The position numbers were made by a program, and so were the translations under genes. A stretch of 64,000 nt of DNA from Artocarpus heterophyllus (lineage: Eukaryota > Streptophyta > Magnoliopsida > Rosales > Moraceae): assembly GCA_025403435.1 (NCBI GenBank), contig CM046349.1:18808004-18872003 (forward strand), given 5' to 3'. Shown here piece after piece: positions 50,087-62,369 of this stretch. Below the pieces are notes generated by a model. The model was not told the origin of the DNA. It saw nothing but the letters and a program-made list of their open reading frames with translations, and made no database searches. Positions within the stretch are counted from its first letter, which is position 1, and each line of letters opens with the position of its first letter.

Positions 50087-51840
50087 ATGGCTACCTTTAA
50101 GATACCTCAAGTGATCTGTACAAGGATGGATGGGATGAATAAAAGGTTTTGGTGGAATGAAACATGGGATAAGAAGCATTACATGGCCTTGAAGGCTTGG
50201 GCAATATGTGCAAGCCGAAAGAAAATGGCAGGTTAGGCTTTTGGGGATATCCAAACTCCAATGAAGCTTTGTCAGCTAAATTCGCTTGGAAGATTACTGC
50301 CAACGAGAACGCGATGCAGGTTACTATAATCAAAGACAAGTACTGCAATAATGGGGAGATTTGGTCCTGCCAAGTGAAGGGCGGTGATTCTGCGGTATGG
50401 AAAGGTCTTGTTCAAGTGCAGTACATCATTAGAAAAGGGGCGTGTGTGGTTGTAAGGGATGAAGTTAATTTGGGAGTTTGGACCACTCCGTGTATGCCTT
50501 TCTTAGAGGGTGTTTGGTTAAGGGTGGTTCAAACTACAAACTTAGTTATGAACAGAGTAAAGCTTTCACGTGCTACAGTAAAAGGGGAAAAAAAGTTACT
50601 ACAGTGTAAAGCTCTCACATGCTACAGTGAAAACGGTTCTCACCAATAGTTCCTACCACTAGCCAAACACCCTATAATATAGAGTACCAAGAGCTTCCTT
50701 TGATCCAAGTTTGGACTCTGAATGTCAACCTAAAGGTGGGCCACTCTTTCATGATGGCATGAGAATTTGGAATCAAGAGAAAGTGAAGGCTCTTTTCGAG
50801 TACATATCTACACAAGTTATACTAAGGATACGGCTTTCACCTAATCTTAAGACTGACAAATTAATGTAGAAAGGGAGTGCCTTAGGGCAATTTAATGTTA
50901 AGGGAGCCTATTGGGGGGTACAACAACACTGGTTTCGCCCCAAGGATGAGTTGTGGAAAGGCAAATGTTTGGAGTGCCATAAAGTGTTGGTGTGGCAAAG
51001 TTTTATGGATTACTTACTTAACCAAGCTCACTTAGGCAGAATCTTTTTTTTTTTTTTTTTTTTATAGGTACTGCTTTCTGTGTGGTGGCGACGGGGAAAA
51101 TCTTTTACAGCTACTCAAAGAATGCCCCATTGCTTGGTCAATTTGTTTCTCAAGCAAATGGACTCTTCATATGGACGGAATTCACTCAAGTACCATTCAA
51201 AAGTTTATTAGATGGTTGCACAGGCTTAGCAAGGAGCCCAAATTCGGTGATCTTCTACTTTTCACTGGTTGTGCCTTCAAAGCGATTTGGAGATTGATGT
51301 CCTTTTCTTTAAGACTTTAGTTAATGTTCAAGTCCTCATTCATCATATTAAGCAGCAGGTTTCCGTGGTCTAACACAGTCTCTTTTTTCTGTTCAGAATG
51401 CTATTATGGAGCCTCAGGAATCTTCATTGCTGCCCCTTTCCTGGTGGGATTATTCTTTCTGTTGATGCATCTATTGCATTTTGGTTGGGAATCATAGAGG
51501 AGAGGTTCTGGAGATCGTATTAAATAACTATTCAACTTTATTTTGATGGCTGCAAGATTATTTCATGACAGGGGATGGCAGAATGTAGTGATTGACAGTG
51601 ACTCCAGGATAGCTATTGACGGCATTAACCGTGGGTTGATCCTCCCCACTAGCTGTTACACGGTTTATTCTCTGATGTTTTAGACCTTGTTGTTGGTTTT
51701 GTGTCTTTATCCTTCATGTTTATAAACAAAAGTGCTAATATGGCAGTTGATGCCTTGTGTAATTAGGCTAGAGTTTCTGCAATTTTTGGTCTAGTTTCAC
51801 TAGGAGAGGTCCCATATGCCTCACAAACTCATAGCCTCCG
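50087..51840 (+). pseudogene. LINE reverse transcriptase / RNase H remnant, right part
   Basis: Continues the LINE from 40100. First comes the reverse-transcriptase tail (MATFKIP, MNKRFWWNE, then KPKENGRLGFWGYP near 50210). Next is the zf-RVT-like zinc region near 50930-51130 (YCFLCGGDGE and LLKECP), then an RNase H-like segment near 51480-51800 with WQNVVIDSDSRIAIDGIN. This order is typical of plant L1-type LINEs. Frames shift repeatedly, and a T tract at 51043-51063 and a MITE interrupt it. Inactive. Confidence 0.78.
50507..50673. mobile_element. Small MITE inside the LINE
   Basis: 167 bp with terminal inverted repeats AGGGTGTTTGG and CCAAACACCCT, interrupting LINE coding sequence. The ends resemble PIF/Harbinger or hAT MITEs. 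The target duplication is unclear (TTA left, TAA or TATAA right). Confidence 0.65.
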
Positions 51841-52419
51841 TAGCCAAATCTTTTAATAAAACATACACATTTCTACAAAAACATAGATCTTCAACAAAAA
51901 AAAATACCTACCATTTCAAAATAGCCCCTCCTAGCTCCAACATGAATCGATTTTGTATGTCTCCAATCTAGTACTCAGAGATTTGGAGATGTACAAGAAG
52001 GCCGAAGTCTTCTGCTGGTTCATCAAGGAGGTCAATCTCTATTTATTTTAGAAAAATCTCTTTTCATCTCATGTACTTAAAATCACACTACTCTTAAAAC
52101 AGTTACCCTAATCTAGTATGTAGTGTATTTTTTAGACTAAGACCACTATTTAGTGACTAACGAGATTTTAACTCATGAGGTTGAATAAGAGTGCTTTTTA
52201 TTTCAACCAAAAAAGAAAATTCATGATTGAATAAAGTGCCTAATACTGAAATAAAAAAGATTGAAATACTTACCTCAATTAGAATAGCCTAATGATTGAA
52301 ACCCAACAAGCCGCATCAAAACAGGAAAAGGGTAAAGGAGTTGCTAGCGACTAGCGAGGAGAAGACAGAGACTTGAGAAAATAAAATAAAATATTAATTT
52401 TTCACATTCCTTGAATTTC
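51841..52419. other. Intergenic, no gene seen
   Basis: AT-rich sequence following the LINE, with A-rich runs near 51895. Nothing recognised. Confidence 0.4.
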
Positions 52420-52656
52420 TTTTTTTTTTTTAACTTCAAAAGCAAAAACCTCGTCGTTAAATTTACAGATCGGCCTCGGTGTCAACTTCCTTGTCGTCAT
52501 TGTCGACCTCCACTGCCTTAACCTTTCCTCCCTCACCATTGGTGACCGGCAAGCCTCGAACGTGTCCGCCTCCTCAAAATGCGCAAATGTTGACTTTGCA
52601 TTGGCCGACTTCTTCATCTTCCTCAAAAGCTTTGCCGACATTGGCACTTCAACCAT
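52420..52656 (-). pseudogene. Possible retrocopy fragment with acidic tail and poly(A)
   Basis: Minus-strand coding-like sequence. One frame (52656 to about 52545) is lysine-rich and then has a FAHFEEADTFE stretch. A second frame (about 52550-52463) is strongly acidic and ends EVDTEADL before TAA (52465-52463). Shortly after the stop is an 11-base A run on the minus strand (about 52421-52431). The frame change plus short 3' region and A tract suggest a decayed processed pseudogene. I do not recognise the parent protein. Confidence 0.35.
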
Positions 52657-53528
52657 TACTTCGTGTCATACTTGCCCTAATTGACGCTGCCTTTTAGATG
52701 GCTACAAATCTCGTCAAGTATACTAGTGTTTGTTGGGCACAGAGCTCTATTCTTCTTTTATTAAAATTAATTTGTAAAAAATAATGATTTAAATGGGCCA
52801 TTTGGTATTGTTTTCGAAATAGGTGAAAATGTTTTTGTTTTGAAAAATGAGAATTTTTTAAGAATGTGCTAAGAGTGTTTTTAAAATTTTTATCTCGAAA
52901 AATGTACGTAAACATTTTCAAAAATTCTGAAAACAAAAACAAATTAAGTTTAGAAAAACTTTAATTGCAAACAACAACACTGTATCAATGATGTCCCTGA
53001 TCTTATATCATTTGATTATGACGTCCAAAATTCCAAAAAATTAACTTCTATACTTGACACATGGATGTAATTTTACACATTTTTCTACATTGAACAAGGC
53101 AAAATCAACCCAAATGACAATTCAAGCTTACTCTTCTAAAATTTAGCACAAATCAATAAAAAATAGTTAAAATATGATTAGTTAATATATAATTATTTAC
53201 ATTCATGTCCATCATGTATAGCAAATGCATCTCATAATAGTTACATCACACCCACTATAACTGGTTTTTAACTAGCTGGATCTCTAACATTAAATATCAA
53301 ATATTGAAGTTAGATTTTTTTACAACTTGCATTTTCTCCAGTCTTGATAAGTGTTTGAAGTTTTTATATAGTTGATATGTGTGTGTATATATATAGGTTT
53401 TGGCTCAAATTTGACACCCTAACTAGTTCAATATTTGTAATTTTCTTCGTTCGTGATGTACCTTTGTTCGGGTATCCGTATAATACTTGATTTATTGAAA
53501 TGTAACATTCAATATTACATGTATTTGT
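52657..53528. other. Intergenic, no gene seen
   Basis: AT-rich DNA. 52795-52990 has MITE-like composition (GGGCCATTTGGTATTG start) but no matching inverted end found. Confidence 0.4.
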
Positions 53529-54135
53529 TGTTGGGGAAATTTTCTTACGAATCAAGCAAAATAACAAAGAAAAAATAATAATGAACAAAAAATAAAAAAA
53601 AATCACATCAAAGATTTTTATATAGGTTTATCAATTTGGCTACGTCCTTTTTTGTTGCTGCAGATTTCATTCAATTGTTAAAGAAATTCATTATAGAGAA
53701 ATCACTCAATCACTCTTGTGTTTCTCTCAAGGTCAAAAGATGTTTTCAAGCCTGACACTCTTAATTTTCTTTCAGAAAATTTGAGCTCATATGTTCCAAT
53801 AACATTAGGTATTTATAAAGGACAAGAAACAATATAGAAAACCCTTAAAAAGGCTCTAAAAACTAAGTTTATCGCATCAGTATGTGACATCGCGCCGTGT
53901 CATTGTAGCGTTACACGTAATGTCTCTGGGGCACTGTGGCCCCCTTCCTTAGCACTACAATGCCCTGCTCTTTGCCTTTGTTGTGATTTTCTGAGCATGC
54001 TGGCACCGAGGCACCCAAGGCTAGGGTCGCGGCACCCAAAACCTTTTTTATTTTTTATTTTTATTTTTTCTCCAACTTACTTCTTCAATCAAGCTTCCCC
54101 TAATCTTCGTATGATTAGGCTCCACATCTTCAACA
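53529..54135 (-). repeat. 3' LTR of Copia-4
   Basis: 607 bp, TGTTGGGGAAATTTTC to CTTCAACA, homologous to 57700-58248. Confidence 0.9.
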
Positions 54136-54179
54136 ATCTGCTACTTGAAGACTGATCTATTTTCAAAGTCTTTACTATG

Positions 54180-57100
54180 ACGACAATCACTTCTCAATCC
54201 TCAGAAATAAGTCCAGCTAAAGTTGTGAACAACTTTAGTTTCTTGATTGGAATTGTCTTTATCAACATGTCTGCTAGATTTTGACTCGCAAGAATCTTCT
54301 CTAACACCAACACTCTATCCTCCAAGGCCGATCTAGTGAAGTGATATCTCACCTATATATGCTTAGTCCTAGGATGGTAAATAGAATTTTTCGCTAAGTG
54401 AATAGCGCTTTGACTGTCATAATGCAACATACTCTTATCTTGTTTGTGAACCAACTCCTCCAAGAAAGACTGTAACCATATCATTTTCTTGCTTGCTTTA
54501 GTTACTGCTACATACTCTACTTCAATAGTGGAAAGAGCAACCATCTTCTGAAGCTTTGAAACCCAACTGACTGTTGCACCACTAATGTATAAACATACCC
54601 GGTATTTCTCTTTCTACCATCAACATCACAAGCCATGTTAGCATCTACAAAACCCTACAGTCCCAAGTCAAACTTTCCAAAACTCAAAGCTAAACCTGTA
54701 GTACCTCTCAAATACCTAAGAATCCACTTCGTTGCTTGCTGCTTGGTCTTGTGCATACCATAGCATACATGAGACTGCTTATAGCGGAAACATAAAGCAC
54801 CTTAGCCATATGGACTCATTCCTGCCTTGAAGATAGTGATTGTTCCTTTGACAACCTAAAAGGACTAGCCAAAGGAATACTCACCAGTTTTGCATTTTGG
54901 ATATTGAAGCTCTTCAATATCTTCTACACGTATTCCTACTATGATAGTTTTAGGACATCGTATCTCTTGTAATTCTCATTCCTAGGATTTGTTTTGTAGT
55001 ACCAAAATCCTTCATCGCAAATTGCTTTGACAATTCTCTTTTTGACTTGTTGATTTCCTGTTTGTTCCCACCAACTACCAATGTATCATCAACATAGAGC
55101 AATAAGATAATACATAAGCTACCAAAATTCTTCACGTAACAACAGTGATCTGCCTGGCATCTCAAGACTCTATTACTACTTATGAAACCGTTAAACTTCT
55201 TGTACCATTGTTTGGGAGCTTGCTTAAGACCATACAATCTCTTTTAAAGTTTACACACTATTTTCACCTTACCTTTTACTTCAAACCCTTGCACTTGCAC
55301 CATGTAGATTTCTTCCTCTAAGTCACCATAAAGAAAGAAGGTCTTCACATCTATTTACTCCAAAAACAAATCTTCCTATGCCACTAATGTAATAATGTTT
55401 GAATCGTGACCACGGAGGAAAAGATCTTTGTGTAGTCAATGCCCTTTTTCTGTTGAAACCTTTTTACCACTAGTCTTACCTTGTATTTTTTGTTGCCATC
55501 ATGTGCATCTTTTAAATGATACACCTATTTATTCTGCAAGGCGTTTTTACCCTTTTGTAACTTAGTCAGTTGTCATGTCTGATTGGACGTTAATGAGTCC
55601 ATCTCATCCTTTATGGCTAACTCCCACTTGACCGATTCCTTAGCCTCCATGGCTTCACCATAAGTCTCTAGCTTACCTCTATAGATAAATAAAGTATAAT
55701 TCAATGCAAGAGAATACCTTTGTAATGGTCTGATTGTTTTGCTAGATCTCCAGACCGTTGTGGGGGGAGTTCTTGGAACTTCTTCTGAGGCTATATCCTC
55801 TTGATCTTCAATACTTATTTGTGCCTCTTCATTAACAACAATGTCACCTAGTAGGACTATCCCAATTTTCTTGGTCTCTAAAACTAGGTCATCTGTCTCT
55901 GCTTTCACCCTATCCTTGGATAGGACTTCCTTATTGAAGATCACATCCTTAGTTCTAATCACCTTCCATTTTTGGTCATCTCAAAAATGATAACCAAACT
56001 CGACGTCACCATAGCCAACAAAAAAAGCAACGCTAAGATTCTACATCAAGCTTGCTTCTAGTAGAAGCATCAATGTGAATATAAGATAGGCAACCAAATA
56101 CTTTCAAGAAAGAAAGGTTTACCCCTTTGCCGCTTTAGACTTCTTCAGGTATCTTATAATTAAGCGGTATAGAAGGGACTCTGTTGATCAAGTAGGCAAC
56201 AGTGTTAAAATGTCCTTCTCCCAAAACATCTTAGGCAACCTTGCATGCAATCTCATACTACTCGCACGCTCATTTAGAGTCTTGTTTATTCTCTCTACCA
56301 CACAATTTTGCTGAGGCTTTACCAGAATGGTCTTCTCCATCTTGATCCCATTATTAGCATAATACCTCTTGAAGTCATCATTCACATACTCACCACCATT
56401 ATCTGACCTCAAGCACTTCACTTTTAAATCTATCTCATTTAATGCTTTCCACTTTTTGGAAGCATCAAACATGTCATATTTATTTTTCAGACAATAAACT
56501 CATACCTTTTTGCTCGAGTCATCAATAAAAGTTACGTGTTGATTGGAACCATAAGCAAAGTGACTGTTGAAGGCCCCCATATGTCTATATGAACCAATTC
56601 CAACTTTGTAGCCTTTGGTTCTTTTTTTGTCTTGGTGGAGCTCACTCTTTTCTGCTTCCCCAAGCCATATCCCTCACATAAATTGTGGCTTATCGACTTC
56701 AACTCGGATAGCTTTCCTTCGGAATGAAGCACCTTCATCCCCTTCTCGCTTATGTGCCCAAGCCTACAATGCCATAAATCGGAGCTTGCAGCAGAACTAG
56801 CAAGTGCAACCGTGTCTCTACTACTGGAAGTGATGTACAATGTTCGAGTTTTACTCCCCTAAGCAACAACCATGGCCCCCTTAGTGACTTTCCAAGCACC
56901 ACCATTGAATGTCATGTTGCGGCTCTCATCATCTAAATGCCCCATTAAAATCAAGTTTCTAGCACTCTAGATTCTTCTTGGACCTAGACTTGCTTCTACC
57001 ACTCCTCTGCTTCCCTTTACCATTTTTGTTGGGACCTCTTTCAGACCTCCTACCCCTCTCAACATTTAAGGAAGAACCGAAAGAACTAGAAGCCTTAGAC

Positions 57101-57645
57101 ATTTCTCCTTATTCTTTTTTACGAACTTCTTTAGCCACAATTTGATCCCTAACATTACTATACTTCATCATCCCATTCCCTACAGAGTTGCTAACCACAG
57201 CCGTCATAGCTCCTAACTATTTGGCAAAGACGCCAAAAGAATTAAGGCGTGGACCTCATCACTAAAGTTGATTTCCATTGATGCTAATTGATTGACAACC
57301 AAACTAAATTACCGGGGTATTCTCAAACATCTTTAAATTAAACAGTTTCTTCATAAGGTAAATTTTATTATTAACAGACGAATTTTCATACATGTCAGAC
57401 AATACCTGCATCAATCTAACGACAGTCTTTTTTGTCTTTGCAGTGTGACCAGCATCTTTCGACACCGTCAACTGCACAAGCCCCAAAACCTGTCTGTCAA
57501 GAATATGCCATTCCTCATCCTTCACCTCTTTTGGTTTATTAACGAGAAAAGGCAAGTGAAGCTTCTTGCTATACAGATAATCCTCTATCTGCATCTTCCA
57601 AAATGAGAAATCGTTAACATCAAATTTTACAACTCCAAGCGGCAT
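54180..57645 (-). pseudogene. Degenerate gag-pol of Copia-4
   Basis: Gag from the ATG near 57645 (VKFDVNDFSFWKMQIEDYL). The zinc knuckle is cut after its first cysteine near 56960, and the protease active site is missing. The preintegrase domain with LWHCRLGHISEKGM is at 56840-56532, integrase at 56472-56188, reverse transcriptase about 55660-54950 with LLLYVDDTL near 55100, and RNase H at 54544-54190. Numerous stops. Non-functional. Confidence 0.88.
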
Positions 57646-57685
57646 TCCATTGTTCCCAGCCAATGTTCTCTCAATCAATATCCTA

Positions 57686-57698
57686 GCTTTGGTACCAA
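57686..57698 (-). promoter_or_regulatory. Primer-binding site of Copia-4
   Basis: Minus strand TTGGTACCAAAGC, one base inside the 5' LTR. It resembles the initiator tRNA-Met complement TGGTATCAGAGC with two differences. Confidence 0.75.
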
Positions 57699-57699
57699 T

Positions 57700-58248
57700 T
57701 GTTGGCAAAATTTGCATACGAACCAAGAAAAATAATAGAAAATGAAAAATAATTAATGAAATAAAAAGCAAAATTACACAAAGATTTTTATACAGGTTAA
57801 CCAATTTGGCTACATTTTATTTTTGTCACCGCAGATTCATTAAAGAGAAATCACTCAATCACTCTTGTGTTTCTCTCACGCTCAAAAGATGTTTCTAGGC
57901 CTCACGTTCTCAGTTTTCTCTCAGAAATTTTGACCTCATATGCATCCATAACATTAGGTATTTATAGAGTACAAAAAACAAGAGAAAAACCCTAAAAATG
58001 CTCTAAAAATCGACTTTATCGCATTCAAAAATACCAGCATAAGTTGCAGCGCCGTGCGTAACACCTCTAGGGCTCTGTGACGCCCTTTCTTAGCACATTT
58101 TTAAAGCATGCAAATGTCGGTGCTGCTTCACTCATGACTAGGGCCACCACGTACGAAACCCTACCCTTTTTTTTCTTTTTTTCTCCAACATGCTTCTTTA
58201 ATCAAGCTTCTCCCAAGCTTGATATGATTAGGCCCCACATCTTCAACA
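57700..58248 (-). repeat. 5' LTR of Copia-4
   Basis: 549 bp, TGTTGGCAAAATTTGC to CTTCAACA. Shares CACTCAATCACTCTTGTG and the AGGCCCCACATCTTCAACA end with the left LTR. Confidence 0.9.
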
Positions 58249-58598
58249 TTTTTTTTTTTTTTTTTATGGTTGCACTTATAATCTAATGATAAATTTACAT
58301 TCGACTCTACTAAGAGATATAGAGTTTGAATACATATCCACAAATAAAAAAAAAAGTAATCTAGTATTATTTATATATTTTTATTTGAAAGAATGAGTAT
58401 TATTTTTACCAACCACACAATTTTCCTCGAATTCTCTAAACATTCTCAAAAAATAAAAAGAGTGACGTTTGCATTGTAGAAGCAACCTGAAAGCTCGAGA
58501 CCTTGGAGACACATTGGAGAGAAAGATCCAAGGAACTTGGTGGCAGGTAAAAGTGAATTTGTCAAATAAAAGATATTTCTCCCTTTGGAAGAGAGCAA
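58249..58598. other. Short intergenic gap upstream of the At2g34460-like locus
   Basis: T-rich tract at 58249-58265 and AT-rich DNA. No gene seen. It probably includes what was the promoter of the adjacent locus. Confidence 0.4.
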
Positions 58599-61352
58599 AT
58601 GGCCACTCGTTTACCTCTCTTTCTCTGCAACTTTCACTCCTAAACCTAAACCTAAACCCAAGCCCACCTCCAACACTTATACCATCCTCTTCTTCTCACA
58701 ACAATTTCCTCCTCTTCCACCAAACATAAACCCATGTGTTAGGATTAAAGCCTTAATCCTAATTGCCAAAAGCAATAATAATTGACAAAAATAAAACACA
58801 AAAAACACACAGTATTTATAGTGGTTCACTCTCAATATGAGAGTTACGTCTACTTGCCATCGCTATAAATTTTCACTATGATGAAACCAGAGATTACAAA
58901 GAGAATTAGAAGATCACACCCCTTGCGAATTTTTCTATCTCGCTATCTCTCTCTTAATCGCTCTCCCAAGAACAGCCGCCCAATATAAGCAAAATTAGGG
59001 CAACCAAAATATATGTGTAAAAAACCCAAAATACCACCCAAGGGGCTCTGCCTCCTGCAACCCTCTGGAGGCGGTTTACCACCCCTTCCAACCCCCACAT
59101 CGACGTTACTGCGAAGGTCAATCGACGTTTAAACTCTACGTAAGGGCAATCTGCGTTAGGGTAATAATTATGCGCAACACATACAAACACCACGTCCTTC
59201 TCTATCCTTGCTTCCTCAAAGGTACGTAACTCAAACACACTCACACAATGCTGTTCCAAACTCTTTGGAATTGGCTTGTCTACAGTTTCAAATTGTTTGA
59301 AGTCTCAATTGTTGGGTTTGGATAAGAACCAACATCAAATTTGACAATCTGGGTCCTTTAATTTTGCCATGTTTATCCATTTTTTAGGTGGGAGGAAATG
59401 AAATAATAGTGGAAACGAGTAAGAAACCAGAGGCCAATTTCAATGGAAAGAAGCAAAATTTTTGTGGCAGGTGCTACAGGAAGTACAGGTAAGAGAATTG
59501 TTGAACAGTTGTTAGCCAAAGGCTTTTCGGTTAAAGCCGGTGTTCAAGACTTGGACAAGGCCAAGACGACGTTTTCCAAGGCCAACCCGGATCTTCAAAT
59601 TGTTAGTCTTGTTCGATTTTGGATTTTTTTTCATGCTTTAAAATGTGTAATGACAATTACTAGCTCATTTGGAAACATGGTTGTAACTATATTTTGTGTT
59701 CCTAACTAGATTGCTAGAGTGTACTCTCACAAAATTTTGAACTAAAAATTGGTTCGAACCTTAAAATGCAGTTTCCAACTGTGTTTGGGCTACAATTTTC
59801 TTCTGGGTTTTGTGAAGAAAGTGGCATGTGTTTTGTTTTTGGGTGAAAGCGGATGTCACAGAGGGTTCTGCCAAAATGGCCAAAGCTATAGGGGATGATT
59901 CTGAAGCTGTCATTTGTGCCACGGGGTTTAGGCCTGGCTGGGATTTGTTTGCTCCATGGAAGGTTAGTTAGGTGCTTGTTCATACATCTAACTGGTAATT
60001 GTTTTGCGGACTACATTCACTTTTTTACAAATGAGAGCGATGATATAAAAGGTAATTAGGCTCTACGTTAGGGTAACAATTAGAGTCTCACGTCAACCTT
60101 ACGACTAAGATTGATCCGTGCACTGACATTGCGTCACGACAATAATTAGGCTTCATACACACTTAACAGCGTGTATATGCCAGTTTTAAAATTATAAGGC
60201 CCTTTTGTTGGAATACTATGATTGCATTAATTCATTTTTGTTGTTTTGCAATGATGTATTTGTTCTTATAAATCAAATCAACTCTTCAGCATGCAAATAT
60301 CCAACTTTTGGAGTTGATGTATTTTAAGCATGAGGCTCAGAATTTCTGTTGCATAAGAAGCAGGAAAAAGTTATCCTTTCATGTAAGCTAATTGTATATG
60401 AAAAAAAATCCAGATGTAAGAAGAAATTGATGTGGGCAACGCTTACCTAAGTAATGTTTGCCAAAGAAACATCTTAAACATATAACCTTGGAATTAATCC
60501 AAATCACTGCATCTTTTCGTGCTGTACGTCGCCCAAAAGTTTAACCTTAGTAATTCACTGATTCTTAAATCAGACGCATCACCCTAAGTTTTGGTACATG
60601 GCACCAGTTATGAATTAATGATTATATTGGATCCGTGAATTTCTTTTTTGTGCCACTGAAAATGTTGTTATTCGGCACCAGTTATAAATAATGATTATAT
60701 CAGATATTGAACATCCATTATTGTTTTTCTTGTGCAGTTTCTTGCCATTTGGCTTCTTATTTTATTTCTTTTTTCTGTCAAATTTATTCAAATTTAAGAC
60801 TTACTGAGACAATTCTTTTCTTCAATTGACCATTGGAACAGTCAACCTTGTTGAAGCATACCGGAAACAAAGTGTAAAAAGATTTATACTCATCAGTTCT
60901 ATTTTAGTCAATGGAGCTGCAATGGGGCAGATACTCAATCCAGCTTACATCTTCCTTGACGTTTTCGGACTCACCTTGGTATCAAGTTTCAGGCAGAGCA
61001 ATGTATTACGAAACCTGGAATAAACTACACAATAATAAGGCCTGGCGGGTTGAGAAATGAGCCTCCAACAGGAAATGTTGTGATCGAGCCAGAGGTGACT
61101 TCACTTGTTCATATGAGATTTTCTCAACTTTCTTTGGCCGTTTACATACTAGAACTTTAGTTTCATGTTTTATGTTCTCTTCTGTAGGACACTCTTTATG
61201 AAGGCACCATATCGAGGGATCAGGTAGCAGAAGTAGCTGTTGAAGCATTAGGCCTTCCTGAATCACACTACAAAGTTGTGGAGATTGTTGCACGTGCTGA
61301 TGCTCCGAAGCGTTCCTACCAGGATCTTTTTGGTTCCATAAGCCAACGGTAA
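58599..61352 (+). pseudogene. At2g34460-like plastid NAD(P)-binding Rossmann-fold protein, damaged
   Basis: Core exons: 59443-59601 (FVAGATGSTGKRIVEQLL, a GxxGxxG-type dinucleotide site), 59843-59962, about 60825-61094, 61188-61352 (ends SISQR, TAA). They closely resemble Arabidopsis At2g34460, an atypical SDR-fold chloroplast protein of poorly known function. Damage: the first exon, starting ATGGCCACTCG at 58599, meets a stop after 14 codons, though a transit-like frame continues shifted. A 2-base loss near 59450 breaks the frame before the core. The acceptor before 59843 is GG, not AG. The next acceptor near 60824 is AA with a nearby 2-base loss. One base is missing near 60985. An LTR-like insertion separates exon 1 from the core. 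A start at 59443 would give a shortened protein without transit peptide. Sequence error cannot be excluded, but five faults make decay more likely. Confidence 0.72.
58737..59334 (-). mobile_element. Possible solo copia LTR within the At2g34460-like locus
   Basis: About 598 bp from TGTTAGGATT to GAACCAACA, inverted ends TGTTRG/CCAACA. It includes a TTTATAGTGGTTCACTC...ACGTCTACTTGCC stretch typical of copia LTRs. No matching target duplication next to these ends, although CCATG occurs at 58732-58736 and 59368-59372. Strand is a guess. Confidence 0.45.
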
Positions 61353-62369
61353 CCACCACTTTTGCATTTAGAAGAATTTTCTGGTGGAGGGATTTTCGAA
61401 CTTCTTCGAAGCTTCTGGTGGGAGACACGTTGCATGTGTTCCTCTTGATATGATTACTTCTGTTTCCTGTTGGCTTGATAATCTCTGACTTTGTTTTATG
61501 GTGACATGTAAACATAATTGGCAGTGGAAGCTTCTTAGAGAACAGTCATGAAATTCTGTGCAACCTAGCATGCTAATTTTATCTTGCTAATTTGACTTTG
61601 AGCCCTCAATTGACCCGACTGAAATAAAGAAATCATTTTTGAGTTTTGATATTGATACTCTAAAAGCTGTACAATTAAATATGCACAATAGACAGATGAG
61701 TTGCCGCCTCTCAGCCAAGCAGGGCTTCAGGGGAATGACTCTAGCCTGTTTTGACCATATTTTGCTTACACTTTGACTATCATTGTCATAGGAAATGGGT
61801 TTATTTTTGGATATTCAAATGCGAATCAACAGAATGCTTGTTTGTTTTAATCCTTCCCTAGTATCGTTTAGAAAGCATTAATATTTTTTGAAATGCAGGG
61901 CGCTCAAGGTCGCTGAAGCCACAATATTTAGTCGTCGTTTCTAGTAGTTCAAACGCTATTTTGTGTAGGAAAATTGGATAGCAAGAGCAATAACAACAGA
62001 TACGAAAAGTATCCCCTTCATTTTTGTTAGTCTTCACCTATGGCTTATTGGTTAGTTCTATATAATTTGCCAGTTCAAATTTTTCCTGTAAGTAAGCCAA
62101 TTATATTACAACGTGTTGAGGCTGCTACTTTGTAGACCTCCAATTTAAGCATTAGTGGCTTCTTATGCGGTTAAGATGATGTATTTGTTCTCTCTCTGTG
62201 TTTGTGTGTGTGTATATATTAGAAAAGAAAAAGGAACAAAACAAAAATCAAATACGCGGTACCCTTGGTTTAAGATTCCATGCTTTGAATTGACAAGAAA
62301 TGTCACATAAAAGTCACTGTAGATACTCAATTAAGTGAACACAAACAATAAACAATGAAACAATCAAGT
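61353..62369. other. Region between the At2g34460-like locus and the AG-peptide gene
   Basis: Probable 3' untranslated remains of the former followed by AT-rich DNA with (TG)n near 62195-62212. No additional gene seen. Confidence 0.45.

Larger units (their letters stand above)
53529..58248 (-). mobile_element. Ty1-copia element of Tork/Tnt1-like type (Copia-4)
   Basis: 4.72-kb minus-strand element with LTRs 53529-54135 and 57700-58248 (TGTTGG...TTCAACA), a primer site and degenerate gag-pol. The LTRs are clearly homologous but differ by many substitutions and indels (607 versus 549 bp), so it is old. Flanks are TTTGT and TTTTT, so a target duplication cannot be confirmed. Gag and the KVTKGAM...LYIT segment resemble Tork/Tnt1 elements. 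Confidence 0.9.

Noticed and set aside
59443..59709. Intact 88-codon gene starting MERSKIFVAG
   Set aside because: It is the first core exon of the At2g34460-like locus read into its intron; the ATG follows a frame break in the older coding sequence.
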